This document shows positions 43,115 to 51,181 of a DNA stretch of 64,000 bases, piece by piece. The DNA is taken from assembly GCA_913061265.1 (NCBI GenBank), contig CAJXVS010000006.1:1-64000 (forward strand), read 5' to 3'. How positions within the stretch are numbered: position 1 is the first letter of the stretch; each line of letters begins with the position of its first letter. The DNA comes from an uncultured Halobacteriovorax sp. (lineage in GTDB: Bacteria; Bdellovibrionota; Bacteriovoracia; Bacteriovoracales; Bacteriovoracaceae). A program made the translations under genes and the position numbers. The notes beneath the pieces were generated by a model. The model was not told the DNA's origin. It did not search any database and saw only the letters and a program-made list of their open reading frames with translations.

Positions 43115-44025
43115 ATGATCCTCGCTCCTTCATTATTGATCTTCCCTATATAAGAGTCGAGGGCAATATTCTTAGTTGAATAAATTGATTCGAATTCTTT
43201 TAAGATATTCTGAGCCTGCTCTTCACTTCGGCAAAGAGTTAATTGCGAAGGGCCAGAGCCACTTAAGCAATGCCCTAAAGTGTCCATCGTAATAGCGATT
43301 TGCTTACATTCTTTAAAGCCTTCAGTCAGTGGAGCACGGCTGGGCTCTACTAAAACATCAAAGAAAGACTTCTTCATTAACTCAAGATCATTTTTAAAGC
43401 AACTTACAATAAAGCCTGAGAGATTCTGACTTTGAGTTATATATTCTCCAAGAAAGTAGTGCGGCTTTAAAGCTTTTCTCGCATCCTCAGTTTTAACAAT
43501 GAGATGAGGGTGAATAAGCAGGAGAAACACCTCTTTAGGAAAAGGAAGAGAGATCACTTCATTATTACTTAAAAGAACAGCTCCTCCATAAAGGCAGGGA
43601 GCTGCATTATCCGCGTGTGCGGAACCTGAAGCTAACTTCTCTCCTACAAGTGAATACTCTAAAAGTTTTTCATGAGAAAGAGGTTTTTCTAAAAATGAAT
43701 TGGCCCCAACTAAGGCGCCGACAGCTGAAGCGGCACTACCACCCATGCCTGAACCTATAGCAATTCCTTTTTCTATCTTTAAGGAAAAACCAAAACTTAA
43801 TTTCTCGATTTTTATTAGTTCTAAAAGAACGATACCGGCGGTATTCTTTTGTGGATCTAGAGGGATTCCCTCCCCGCCTATTATGGATTCTATTTTGACA
43901 ACAGCTTCGTCTATCTTAGTAACAGTAACTTTATCGCCTACTTTTTCATAACAAAGGCCCATGATATCAAAGCCAACACAAAGGTTTCCACAAGTAGCTG
44001 GAGCAAAGACCGTTACTGAATTCAT
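43111..44025 (-). CDS. thrB: homoserine kinase
   Basis: 304 residues. GHMP kinase family: the ATP-binding loop is GIAIGSGMGGSAASAVGA (about 86-103), the N-terminal strand is TVFAPATCGNLCVGFD, and the C-terminal motif is HCLSGSGPSQL. It phosphorylates homoserine. Its start overlaps the thrA stop by 4 bp and its stop overlaps the thrC start, so all three genes are translationally coupled. Confidence 0.95.
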   Translation of the reverse strand: MNSVTVFAPATCGNLCVGFDIMGLCYEKVGDKVTVTKIDEAVVKIESIIGGEGIPLDPQKNTAGIVLLELIKIEKLSFGFSLKIEKGIAIGSGMGGSAASAVGALVGANSFLEKPLSHEKLLEYSLVGEKLASGSAHADNAAPCLYGGAVLLSNNEVISLPFPKEVFLLLIHPHLIVKTEDARKALKPHYFLGEYITQSQNLSGFIVSCFKNDLELMKKSFFDVLVEPSRAPLTEGFKECKQIAITMDTLGHCLSGSGPSQLTLCRSEEQAQNILKEFESIYSTKNIALDSYIGKINNEGARII

Positions 44026-46493
44026 AGATGAGTCCCAGTATACCTAGCGAGTCTTAAAAGATCAGCAAAGACTCCACCCGCGGTCACTTCAGGACCAGCT
44101 CCAGGGCCTTGAATGATCAAAGGCTGATCATCATAACGTTTGGTTCTAAAGGCCACGATATTATCAGTTGCCTTAATTCTAGAAAAAGGATGACTCTGAT
44201 CATATTCACGAAGTTCCACCGAACATTTTCCTTTTGGATTGATCACGCCTACGTAGCGTAAGACCTGACCATTCTCAGTGGCCTTAGCCACCTTTGATTC
44301 ATATTCTTTATCAAACTCACTTAAGCCTTCTAAGAATTCATCGATTGAAACCTTCTCTAACTTCTCAGGAACTAAACCAGAGACCTCAACATCTTCGATC
44401 TCTAAGTCTAATCCAATCTCTCGCCCAAGAATGACGACCTTTCTAACAATATCCATTCCCGATAGATCATCTCTTGGGTCAGGCTCAGTAAACCCAAGCT
44501 TCTTCGCTTCTTTTACAATTTCACTAAAGGGCTTAGAGCCGTCGTAGTGATAAAAAAGATAAGCCAGTGTCCCTGATAAGACCCCTTCGATTTCAAGAAT
44601 CTCATCCCCTGTGTGAATCAACTCCTGAAGAGTTCCTATAATAGGCAGCCCTGCTCCCACCGTTGTTTCATAGAGAAAATGACTATTCAGCTTCTGACCT
44701 GCACTTTTAAGATTCCTATATGTATCTATGGGAAAGGTAGCAGCTTTTTTATTAGGAGTGATGATATGAATGCCACGTTTTAACCACTCTTCGTACTTAG
44801 AAGCTATGACTTCACTCGTCGTGCAATCGATTAAAACAGAATGAGGAATAGAATCTGTTTGAATATGATCAACAAACTTATCTAAATCAGCACTGGCCTC
44901 ACTTGAGTCCAAACTTTCATTCCAAGAATTAAGTTCAAGGTTCTTTTTCCCTAAGAGCATCTTTCTAGAGTTCGTAATTCCTCGAAGGCGGATGTCTAGA
45001 TTTTGCTTTTCATTAAGAGCTTCAAGTTCATTTGAAAATTGTTTTAAGAGAGTTGATCCAACGACTCCCGGACCAATCAGTCCTACGCTAAAGGTTTGAT
45101 TAGATAAATAAAAAGCTGAATGGGCAGCGTTAAGCGCTTTAACTGAATCAACTTCTTTTACAACTACTGAGATATTCCTCTCACTTGATCCCTGTGCGAT
45201 GGCCCTGATATTGATCCCAGCCTTTCCAAGAGCTGAGAAAAGCCTGGCCGAAACCCCAATGGTCCCAGCCATCTCATCACCTACGGCCGCAAGAATACTA
45301 CAGCCTTTTTCAATCTCAATCCTTTCGATCTTACGCTGAGAGATCTCAGAGAAGAAGGCCTCTTCAGCAAACTTCTTAGCCTGATTTACTTGATCTTCAG
45401 GAATGGCGAAACAAATTGAATACTCACTTGATGCTTGGGAGATAAGAACCACAGAAATATTATTTTCATTCATGGCCCCAAAGAGCCTTGCAGCAATCCC
45501 CGGAACGCCAATCATGCCTGTCCCTTCAACATTTAAAAGGGCAATCTTATCAATAGTTGTAAATCCTTTTACCCTTGATTCACTATTGCCTTCAATCTTT
45601 CCGCCGATTCTTGTTCCAACGGCCTTAGGGTTAAAACTGTTCTTTATCCAAATAGGAATATTCTTCTCTAAGGCCGGAAGCATGGTTTTTAGATGAACCA
45701 CCTTCGCCCCAAAGTAAGCGAGCTCAGTGGCCTCATGATAGGTTAATTCTTTTATGATCTGAGCTTCTGGAACCTTGCGAGGATCCCCACTCATGACTCC
45801 ATCAACATCTGTCCAAATAACGATCTTTGAAGCGTCTAGAATATTTCCAAACAACGAAGCGCTATAGTCTGAACCATTTCGCCCCAAGGTCGTAATAGAG
45901 CCTTCACTGGTTTGAGCGACAAAGCCCGTTATGATGAGGAACTCTTGTTCTTTATCTTTTAAATAGCGACTAAGGCGCTCACGACTGGTCTTAAAGTCAG
46001 CCCTCTTACCTATTTCAGTATCTTCAACAATAAGCACTTCACGAGCATCGACCCATGAACACTTATGCCCCTCATCGATAAACTTTAAGCTCATAAGTTG
46101 AGTGGTCCACACTTCACCAAGGCCCACGATAAAGTCCTGATTTTGGTCACTACATTCTTTGACGATAGAGATACTTTTAATGACATCCTTAAGATCACTT
46201 GAACTTTTCTTTAAATCTAAAAGAAACTGATCTTTAGAGTTCTTCTTAAGAAAGCCCTCAGCAGACCTTTCAAAGTGCTCCTCAAGTTCCTGAATCTTTT
46301 TGAGGCAAGCCTCTTGGTCATTGACGCTTAGGCTGCAAACCTCGACTAAACGGTCAGTTACCCCGCCCATGGCCGAGAGAACAACGGCACTTTGCCCTGT
46401 ATGTTCACCTAGGATTACTTTAAAGACATTCTCGAGTCGCTCTGTGTCAGCTAAGGAGCTGCCACCAAACTTATGGACGTTATAGTTATTCAT
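44022..46493 (-). CDS. thrA: bifunctional aspartokinase / homoserine dehydrogenase
   Basis: 823 residues, the usual length of the fused enzyme. The kinase domain starts at once with VHKFGGSSLAD and has TLGRNGSDYSA near residue 205. Two ACT domains follow (about 315-460; regulatory, bind threonine in relatives). The dehydrogenase begins with GLIGPGVVGSTLL (NAD(P) binding, about 473) and has IDCTTSE and TPNKKA. It performs the first and third steps of threonine synthesis. ATG 46493 has no ribosome site, and a possible promoter places the transcription start on the ATG itself. Confidence 0.95.
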   Translation of the reverse strand: MNNYNVHKFGGSSLADTERLENVFKVILGEHTGQSAVVLSAMGGVTDRLVEVCSLSVNDQEACLKKIQELEEHFERSAEGFLKKNSKDQFLLDLKKSSSDLKDVIKSISIVKECSDQNQDFIVGLGEVWTTQLMSLKFIDEGHKCSWVDAREVLIVEDTEIGKRADFKTSRERLSRYLKDKEQEFLIITGFVAQTSEGSITTLGRNGSDYSASLFGNILDASKIVIWTDVDGVMSGDPRKVPEAQIIKELTYHEATELAYFGAKVVHLKTMLPALEKNIPIWIKNSFNPKAVGTRIGGKIEGNSESRVKGFTTIDKIALLNVEGTGMIGVPGIAARLFGAMNENNISVVLISQASSEYSICFAIPEDQVNQAKKFAEEAFFSEISQRKIERIEIEKGCSILAAVGDEMAGTIGVSARLFSALGKAGINIRAIAQGSSERNISVVVKEVDSVKALNAAHSAFYLSNQTFSVGLIGPGVVGSTLLKQFSNELEALNEKQNLDIRLRGITNSRKMLLGKKNLELNSWNESLDSSEASADLDKFVDHIQTDSIPHSVLIDCTTSEVIASKYEEWLKRGIHIITPNKKAATFPIDTYRNLKSAGQKLNSHFLYETTVGAGLPIIGTLQELIHTGDEILEIEGVLSGTLAYLFYHYDGSKPFSEIVKEAKKLGFTEPDPRDDLSGMDIVRKVVILGREIGLDLEIEDVEVSGLVPEKLEKVSIDEFLEGLSEFDKEYESKVAKATENGQVLRYVGVINPKGKCSVELREYDQSHPFSRIKATDNIVAFRTKRYDDQPLIIQGPGAGPEVTAGGVFADLLRLARYTGTHL

Positions 46494-46499
46494 GAAATT

Positions 46500-46528
46500 A
46501 TTGTAATGATTTAAGGACCTAGCGTCTA
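46500..46528 (-). promoter_or_regulatory. candidate promoter giving a leaderless thrA mRNA
   Basis: On the minus strand TAGACG (46528-46523) and TACAAT (46505-46500) are 17 bp apart. The A of the thrA ATG (46493) lies seven bases past the -10 box, the normal start site. No ribosome site precedes the ATG. Confidence 0.45.
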
Positions 46529-46587
46529 TTGACTGACTTTGACGGAGTTTATATTCTCAGGTTTATAAACTCTTTTCAGGACATAAT

Positions 46588-46779
46588 ATGCGTTCACAAG
46601 TTCATAACGACGGAGAGCTAAAAGAGCTCACAGTAAAAATAGATAAACAAGTTGTTGAAGATTACTTCACCATGGCAGAGAATTCTGACTATGATTTAAA
46701 TGAGCTCGTGGTCATCGCCCTTAAGCGTTTTCGTGCTAGCCATTGTGACTACCTCAAGAGCAATATTCCCACGGACTAA
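46588..46779 (+). CDS. small ribbon-helix-helix-like protein
   Basis: 63 residues; AGGA lies six bases before ATG. The layout fits a ribbon-helix-helix fold: ELKELTVKIDKQVVEDY as strand and first helix, then SDYDLNELVVIALKRFR as second helix. Such proteins bind DNA as dimers and often regulate their own or nearby genes. It is divergent from thrA, with starts 94 bp apart, so it could control the thr operon; that is position-based inference. An alternative is a non-DNA-binding antitoxin-like protein, but no toxin gene is beside it. Confidence 0.65.
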   Translation: MRSQVHNDGELKELTVKIDKQVVEDYFTMAENSDYDLNELVVIALKRFRASHCDYLKSNIPTD

Positions 46780-46790
46780 TCCAATAATTT

Positions 46791-46831
46791 CAGGCACTAA
46801 AGTGATTTTAGTGAGTTAATTTAAGTGCCTG
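46791..46831 (+). other. inverted repeat able to form alternative hairpins
   Basis: CAGGCACT (46791-46798) pairs with AGTGCCTG (46824-46831). Inside it, ACTAAA (46796-46801) pairs with TTTTAGT (46806-46812), sharing bases with the outer arm, so the two structures exclude each other in part. It lies between the RHH-like gene and the secreted-protein gene; no T-tract follows, so it is not a classical terminator. Confidence 0.5.
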
Positions 46832-46914
46832 AAAACAGCGTAAATCTTCAGATAAATTTAACATTCCTAGGGAATAACCGAGGAGAATCGTACAATACTT
46901 ATACTGGAGTTAAC

Positions 46915-48078
46915 GTGAAAGTATTTTTGATCTTGTTAAGCATTCTTTCTCTAAGCAATACCTCAATGGCCGATATCGGTGAGACAACTCACGATTTTAA
47001 GCCAGATGAATTCCTTATGAAATCCTATATAAAGGCCCATGAAACAACAGTTTCTAACCGCATCGATACCTTTAATAGGTCCGGTAATAAGTGGGTGCTA
47101 GAGAATCTTGATAAAGAATCTACTCAAACAATGAAGGCCCTCTTTAATAAGGTTGGGGTTAAAAAGTTTAATAAAGTAACGAAACATGATCACTACTTTA
47201 GCTTAAAGATTGATTCAGTAAAGATCAGCTTTTCAACAGCAGATCTAATCCTTGATAGAATCTTTATCAACGGAAAATCATTTGATATCAATTCAAAAGA
47301 AAGCCTTCCAGATTTTCAACTTAGGCTTAGAAGATTTTTGAAAGTTAATCAAGCTGAGAAGAAGACCAGTTTTTTAGATTATCTAATCCCGAAGGCCCAT
47401 GCTCAAAACTATAATGTGGATCGACTAGAAGATATGGTTGTTCTCAATGCTTCAGGCGTTATTAGTATTACCTATCAAGTAAAATGGCCTTGGAAAAAAT
47501 CTGAATACGCCGTGGATCTCGCTAATGCTCTTACTGAAAGATTAAACAAGGCCTACGATGAGTGTAAAGGTAAGTCTCAACAACTCTCTAATTTTGAATT
47601 TATAAGAATGGATGACGATATGAAAAAGATCGTCGGCTCAATGAAGACCGAAGGGAAATTTGATAGAACAAAATTGATCAGCTCACTAATGAAGAAATTT
47701 GCAGTCGCAAGACCTGTAGACGCTCAAAGTGAAACTGATCAAGGGAAGTATAAGCCTATTAGCGGTAGCTGTAGCAGCTTTGATACAAAGAACCCAGGAG
47801 TCATCCAACAGATGTTTCCTACAATGACACTAAACCCTACTAATACAGATATGGAATATAATGACTGGCTAACTGGATCTTCAGGAGTTGGAAACGAACT
47901 CGATGCCAAGAAAGGTGTATGTGATGCCATTGACCGAACTGTGGTTTGCATGGAAGAGCTTGAAAAAATTGAAAATAATAAAGTCGCCAATCAATCGACT
48001 GGCGTAGTTCAAAAGATTAATTTCTCAAGAAGAAGTGTCTTCGAAGAAGTTAATGGAACAAAGGGTAGCTCTAAGTAA
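46915..48078 (+). CDS. secreted protein of unknown function
   Basis: 387 residues from GTG 46915. I chose it over a GTG at 46825 because GGAG lies five bases ahead and the chain then begins with a clear signal peptide (VKVFLILLSILSLSNTSMA). The mature part has alternating strand and helix stretches (about 80-130 and 200-240), a proline/alanine-rich linker ending AHAQ near residue 162, and a C-terminal half with several Cys (about 290-370) that may form disulfides. No family recognised. It converges on the cysteine-rich protein gene at 48082, the two stop codons being three bases apart. Confidence 0.75.
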   Translation: MKVFLILLSILSLSNTSMADIGETTHDFKPDEFLMKSYIKAHETTVSNRIDTFNRSGNKWVLENLDKESTQTMKALFNKVGVKKFNKVTKHDHYFSLKIDSVKISFSTADLILDRIFINGKSFDINSKESLPDFQLRLRRFLKVNQAEKKTSFLDYLIPKAHAQNYNVDRLEDMVVLNASGVISITYQVKWPWKKSEYAVDLANALTERLNKAYDECKGKSQQLSNFEFIRMDDDMKKIVGSMKTEGKFDRTKLISSLMKKFAVARPVDAQSETDQGKYKPISGSCSSFDTKNPGVIQQMFPTMTLNPTNTDMEYNDWLTGSSGVGNELDAKKGVCDAIDRTVVCMEELEKIENNKVANQSTGVVQKINFSRRSVFEEVNGTKGSSK

Positions 48079-48081
48079 TCC

Positions 48082-48636
48082 CTAAGGCTGCCCAGCACAC
48101 TCTCTATTGATCTCGATAACTTCTTCGAGGTCATCACACTTGAAAGATCCAAGGTTCTGACAAATATAGCGAGTGCAGGCGCCATCATAATTCCCACGAC
48201 AAGAACCAATCAACTGAACCAATTCACTTCTATCATTATATTCATTTCTCGAAAGAAGTTGCGTTGAAGCTTGAATACAGCCATTGCCATAAACCCCAGA
48301 ACAAGCTCTTGCTAGCTCTTCAACTTCCGAAGGATCATTTCTATGGATTGAACTCAGGTGCCTTTTAGTTTCTTCTAAGCAAGCTCCTGAGAAATTGCCT
48401 CGACAAGCTAAACTTATCCTAGAGATTTCAGATCTATCATCACAACCAAAAGGACGGAGCATATCACAGGCTACTTTTAAACACTGACCTCTATTAGGAT
48501 AGCAATGCTCATTTCCTGGATGCTTTTCATAGCTCTTCATTAAATAAAAATCAGCAACTGCCTCTTTAATTTCCGTACTCGCTGAATAAATATTTAATGA
48601 AAATCCTAGACTAAGGATTAGTAAAACAGCTCTCAT
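48082..48636 (-). CDS. secreted cysteine-rich tandem-repeat protein
   Basis: 184 residues from ATG 48636, with GGAG six bases upstream; an ATG 15 bases earlier (48651) lacks this spacing. Signal peptide ends near residue 19 (IYSAS). The mature chain is built of about four copies of a 35-45-residue unit with pattern D-sEv--l--aC-G-y-gaC (cysteine pairs seven residues apart: ACRGNFSGAC, ACSGVYGNGC, SCRGNYDGAC). Each pair probably forms a disulfide in the periplasm or outside. Such repeats recall Sel1-like scaffolds only loosely. Function unknown. It lies 15 bp downstream of iscS on the same strand. Confidence 0.75.
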   Translation of the reverse strand: MRAVLLILSLGFSLNIYSASTEIKEAVADFYLMKSYEKHPGNEHCYPNRGQCLKVACDMLRPFGCDDRSEISRISLACRGNFSGACLEETKRHLSSIHRNDPSEVEELARACSGVYGNGCIQASTQLLSRNEYNDRSELVQLIGSCRGNYDGACTRYICQNLGSFKCDDLEEVIEINRECAGQP

Positions 48637-48651
48637 AATTCTCTCCATCAT

Positions 48652-49818
48652 TTATAAGATTTTATTTAATACTTTCTTAAACTTTTCAATAATGTCATCA
48701 ACTTGATCAACTTTAAATTCAGGACCAAAGCTTACCCTAACGGCCGACATAGCGTCCTCATCAGAGTATCCCATTCCTTGTAAGACTTTACTTGGAATCA
48801 CAGCTCCTGAACTACAAGCGCTTCCTGTGCTAATATCAACTCCGGCCATATCTAATTGAATAGCCGTATTTTGGCTGATCTTCCCTGGTGTTATAAAACT
48901 GGTGGTATTAACCGCGCGAAACTTAGCTTTCTCGCCGACAATATGACCCTTATCACCAAGAAGTGCTTTTAATTTTTCTTCAAAGAGATCTTTTGCTTCT
49001 TGAATCAAAGCTAGGTCTTCGTTTTCTAAGTCTTCAAGGGCCAACTTAATAGAATAGATTCCCATCGTATTCTCAGTTCCACTTCGAAGACCGCCCTGCT
49101 GCCCACCTCCACTAATAAAAGGCCTAAATTTAAAGCCTTTCTTAATAAAGCTAAAACCTACGCCCTTTAAGGCACCAAACTTATGAGCTGAATAGGTAAA
49201 GAGATCCATCTCACTATCTAAATTATTCCAGCCAGGAACCTTCCCGACTGTTTGAACTGTGTCCATATGAACAAGACAGCCCGTTTCTTTTTTTATCTTA
49301 GAGGCCAGAGACCAATCCCAGCAAACGCCGGTTTCATTATTCATTGGGGTAAAATTAAGGAGAACCTCTCCTTTTGCTTTTTTAATCATTTTAATTAATG
49401 CATCAACATCAATCTCTCCTGTTTCTAAGACAGGAAAGATTGTCATCGTATGCCCAAGGAGTTCAAGATCACTTTCCATATTCCTTACAGAGCTATGATC
49501 ACTTGCACTTCTAAAGAAGTTCAACTTCTTCGAATCCTCCATAAGAGTTAGGGCGCGACCTTTAACAAGAGCATTAACGCCTTCTGAAGCGCCAGAGTGA
49601 AAGATCAAATGAAAGTCTTTAGGGTCTAATTGAAAAGTCTTGTAGATATAGGACCTAGCTTCGTTTAGAAACTTTCGCCCTCTTTTCCCTGTGGCGTGAA
49701 CCGAGGAAGGGTTTGCAAAAAGCAAATCGCCTTTTGCCAACCATTCGGAAACCGAAGGGGCAAAAGGCGAAGTAGCATTGAAATCTAGGTAATGTCTTTT
49801 ACTGGTTAACTTCTCCAA
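48652..49818 (-). CDS. iscS: cysteine desulfurase (IscS/NifS family)
   Basis: 388 residues from TTG 49818, with AGGA six bases upstream. No ATG lies between this point and the conserved YLDFNATSPF, and starting further upstream would only read through iscR in another frame. PLP fold type I: HMDTVQTVGK and SAHKFGALKGVG (PLP lysine), HSGASEGVNALVKG, and the sulfur-carrying cysteine in STGSACSSG. It gives sulfur for iron-sulfur clusters and thiolated tRNA. Its start lies 20 bp inside iscR, so the two are coupled. No iscU or iscA follows: the next gene is a secreted protein. Confidence 0.9.
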   Translation of the reverse strand: MEKLTSKRHYLDFNATSPFAPSVSEWLAKGDLLFANPSSVHATGKRGRKFLNEARSYIYKTFQLDPKDFHLIFHSGASEGVNALVKGRALTLMEDSKKLNFFRSASDHSSVRNMESDLELLGHTMTIFPVLETGEIDVDALIKMIKKAKGEVLLNFTPMNNETGVCWDWSLASKIKKETGCLVHMDTVQTVGKVPGWNNLDSEMDLFTYSAHKFGALKGVGFSFIKKGFKFRPFISGGGQQGGLRSGTENTMGIYSIKLALEDLENEDLALIQEAKDLFEEKLKALLGDKGHIVGEKAKFRAVNTTSFITPGKISQNTAIQLDMAGVDISTGSACSSGAVIPSKVLQGMGYSDEDAMSAVRVSFGPEFKVDQVDDIIEKFKKVLNKIL

Positions 49819-50332
49819 TTGGATTCCTAATAGCTCCGCCAAAACCAGTATTTGTTTCAGTAGTCGGAGTTGTAGTTGCTGTCGCAACTGGAGTTTCTGT
49901 AGCCGCTGGAATTTCAATATCCTTAGCTTTACGAACTAGATCGCCAAGAGAAGTAGTAGATAAGTACTCTCTCATGATGATTCCAAGGTTCTGGAAATAG
50001 TTCTTAGAAAGATGAAACTCAACTGTGTTTGATGTTTCAGCTTCAGTTCCAATAATATCCTTCGCAGGATTAATATTTTCACCTACACAATCAAGGACAT
50101 CCTTAATCGTGATCTGGTCCATACTTCTAGCTAGTACGTAACCACCGCCCGGTCCTCTTACAGACTTGACTGAGTTACCATTACGAAGCTTTCTAAAAAG
50201 CTGCTCTAGGTAGTGTAGTGAAATGTTTTGTCTTGTTGAAATTTCCTGCAGACGAACTGGGTTACCACTTGAGTGAGTGGTAAGGTCCAACATTGCTCTA
50301 ACTGCGTAACGTCCTTTTGATGTAAGTCTCAT
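49799..50332 (-). CDS. iscR: Rrf2-family regulator, IscR-like
   Basis: 177 residues, GGAGG ahead of ATG. The Rrf2 winged helix is clear: MRLTSKGRYAVRAMLDL, then VRLQEISTRQNISLHYLEQL, then SVRGPGGGYVLAR. The three cysteines that hold the cluster in E. coli IscR are missing: the region has only one Cys (DCVGEN) and then TEAETSNTVEFHL. A Thr/Pro/Ala-rich tail of about 35 residues follows. So if it senses clusters it must do so differently, or it works without one. It probably regulates iscS and itself. Second of two coupled genes on the minus strand. Confidence 0.88.
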   Translation of the reverse strand: MRLTSKGRYAVRAMLDLTTHSSGNPVRLQEISTRQNISLHYLEQLFRKLRNGNSVKSVRGPGGGYVLARSMDQITIKDVLDCVGENINPAKDIIGTEAETSNTVEFHLSKNYFQNLGIIMREYLSTTSLGDLVRKAKDIEIPAATETPVATATTTPTTETNTGFGGAIRNPIGEVNQ

Positions 50333-50700
50333 TGGTCTTCCTCCATAAAAAATCCAAATAAGTTAAGCTAAAAAGCCTGATTCATTCATTTTGCGTTTCT
50401 GGTGTGCCGTCTCAGAAAAAATTCGCATCCTGCTTGCTTGAAGCTGAAGTTCTCATCAGTGATCACCTCAAATTCAACTTAATTATCGCCCGTAATTTCC
50501 GAGCACGTCAATGGGTTTAAAAATTAAAAGGGTCTGTTTTTTCTCACACTTACTTACCGGGGCCTAAGATTGGTTAAAAAGTCCATGATTATGGAGACTT
50601 ACGCCCATGCCAATTCTTCTTAGAATTGTTTTTTTATCTATTACTCGAGTAAAACAATCGGCAGAAACTACCTACTAATTCATTCAAGTAATCAATAAAT
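50333..50700. other. 368-bp intergenic region with orphan plus-strand terminator
   Basis: It serves as upstream region of iscR and as the downstream end of the cda operon. A good terminator on the plus strand (50611-50635) has no gene ahead of it. Short ORFs are present on the plus strand (ATG at 50585, 12 codons; ATG at 50607 with GGAG ten bases upstream, 23 codons), but neither is convincing. Confidence 0.6.
50611..50635 (+). terminator. intrinsic terminator of an unannotated plus-strand transcript
   Basis: CAATTCT (50611-50617) pairs with AGAATTG (50622-50628), loop TCTT, followed at once by seven T (50629-50635). On the minus strand no T-run follows the stem, so it works on the plus strand, where no gene lies upstream before iscR (opposite strand). 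Confidence 0.75.
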
Positions 50701-51174
50701 TTAGCTTTCTTTTAATTCAAAGAGAGAATAGTTTCGTGAAACATTTAGGTTATTGTCTGAATTATCTTTATTTATATTTGCACTAATAATGATTTCATAA
50801 AAAAAGAAATCCTCATCAATATGTTTTTTAAGTTCTTCTAAGTGAGCTTTCCCCCACTCGACTAAAAAGAATTCTTTATCTTCTAAATACAAAGGGAGTT
50901 CTAAGTGAATAATCTCGGATGAATCGTTCAACCTATAAAAATCAGCGTGAACAATAGATCCTGTTTCATTGATGATTGAATAAGTAGGGCTTTGAACTGT
51001 GCTTGCATCGTCGACTTCTGATACTGCAAAGGCCTTAGTAAAGGTTGTCTTCCCTACGCCCATCTCTCCAGAGAGAATAATTACCGCAGGTACTTCAATA
51101 GAATCCTTAAGCTCTATAAGGATAGATTCTAAATCCGACTCAAAAACTTTTTTCCACTCTCTTATCAATTTCAT
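50701..51174 (-). CDS. tsaE: tRNA t6A synthesis ATPase TsaE
   Basis: 157 residues. Walker A is GEMGVGKTTF (about 36-45). SPTYSIINE follows near residue 64, then HADFYRL (about 76) and LVEWGKA (about 103), the usual TsaE order. TsaE works with TsaB and TsaD to put threonylcarbamoyl on A37 of ANN-reading tRNAs. Last gene of the operon starting at cdaA; no ribosome site stands out ahead of its ATG, 7 bp after nnr. The C-terminal 15 residues are polar and diverged. Confidence 0.93.
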   Translation of the reverse strand: MKLIREWKKVFESDLESILIELKDSIEVPAVIILSGEMGVGKTTFTKAFAVSEVDDASTVQSPTYSIINETGSIVHADFYRLNDSSEIIHLELPLYLEDKEFFLVEWGKAHLEELKKHIDEDFFFYEIIISANINKDNSDNNLNVSRNYSLFELKES

Positions 51175-51181
51175 GACTTAA

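Noticed and set aside
50585-50680. Short peptides of 12 and 23 codons before and across the orphan terminator
   Set aside because: Weak or badly spaced ribosome sites, and one would run through the terminator stem; a non-coding RNA explains the terminator better.
50333-50700. Fluoride, TPP or other known riboswitch before iscR
   Set aside because: No known aptamer core could be matched by eye.
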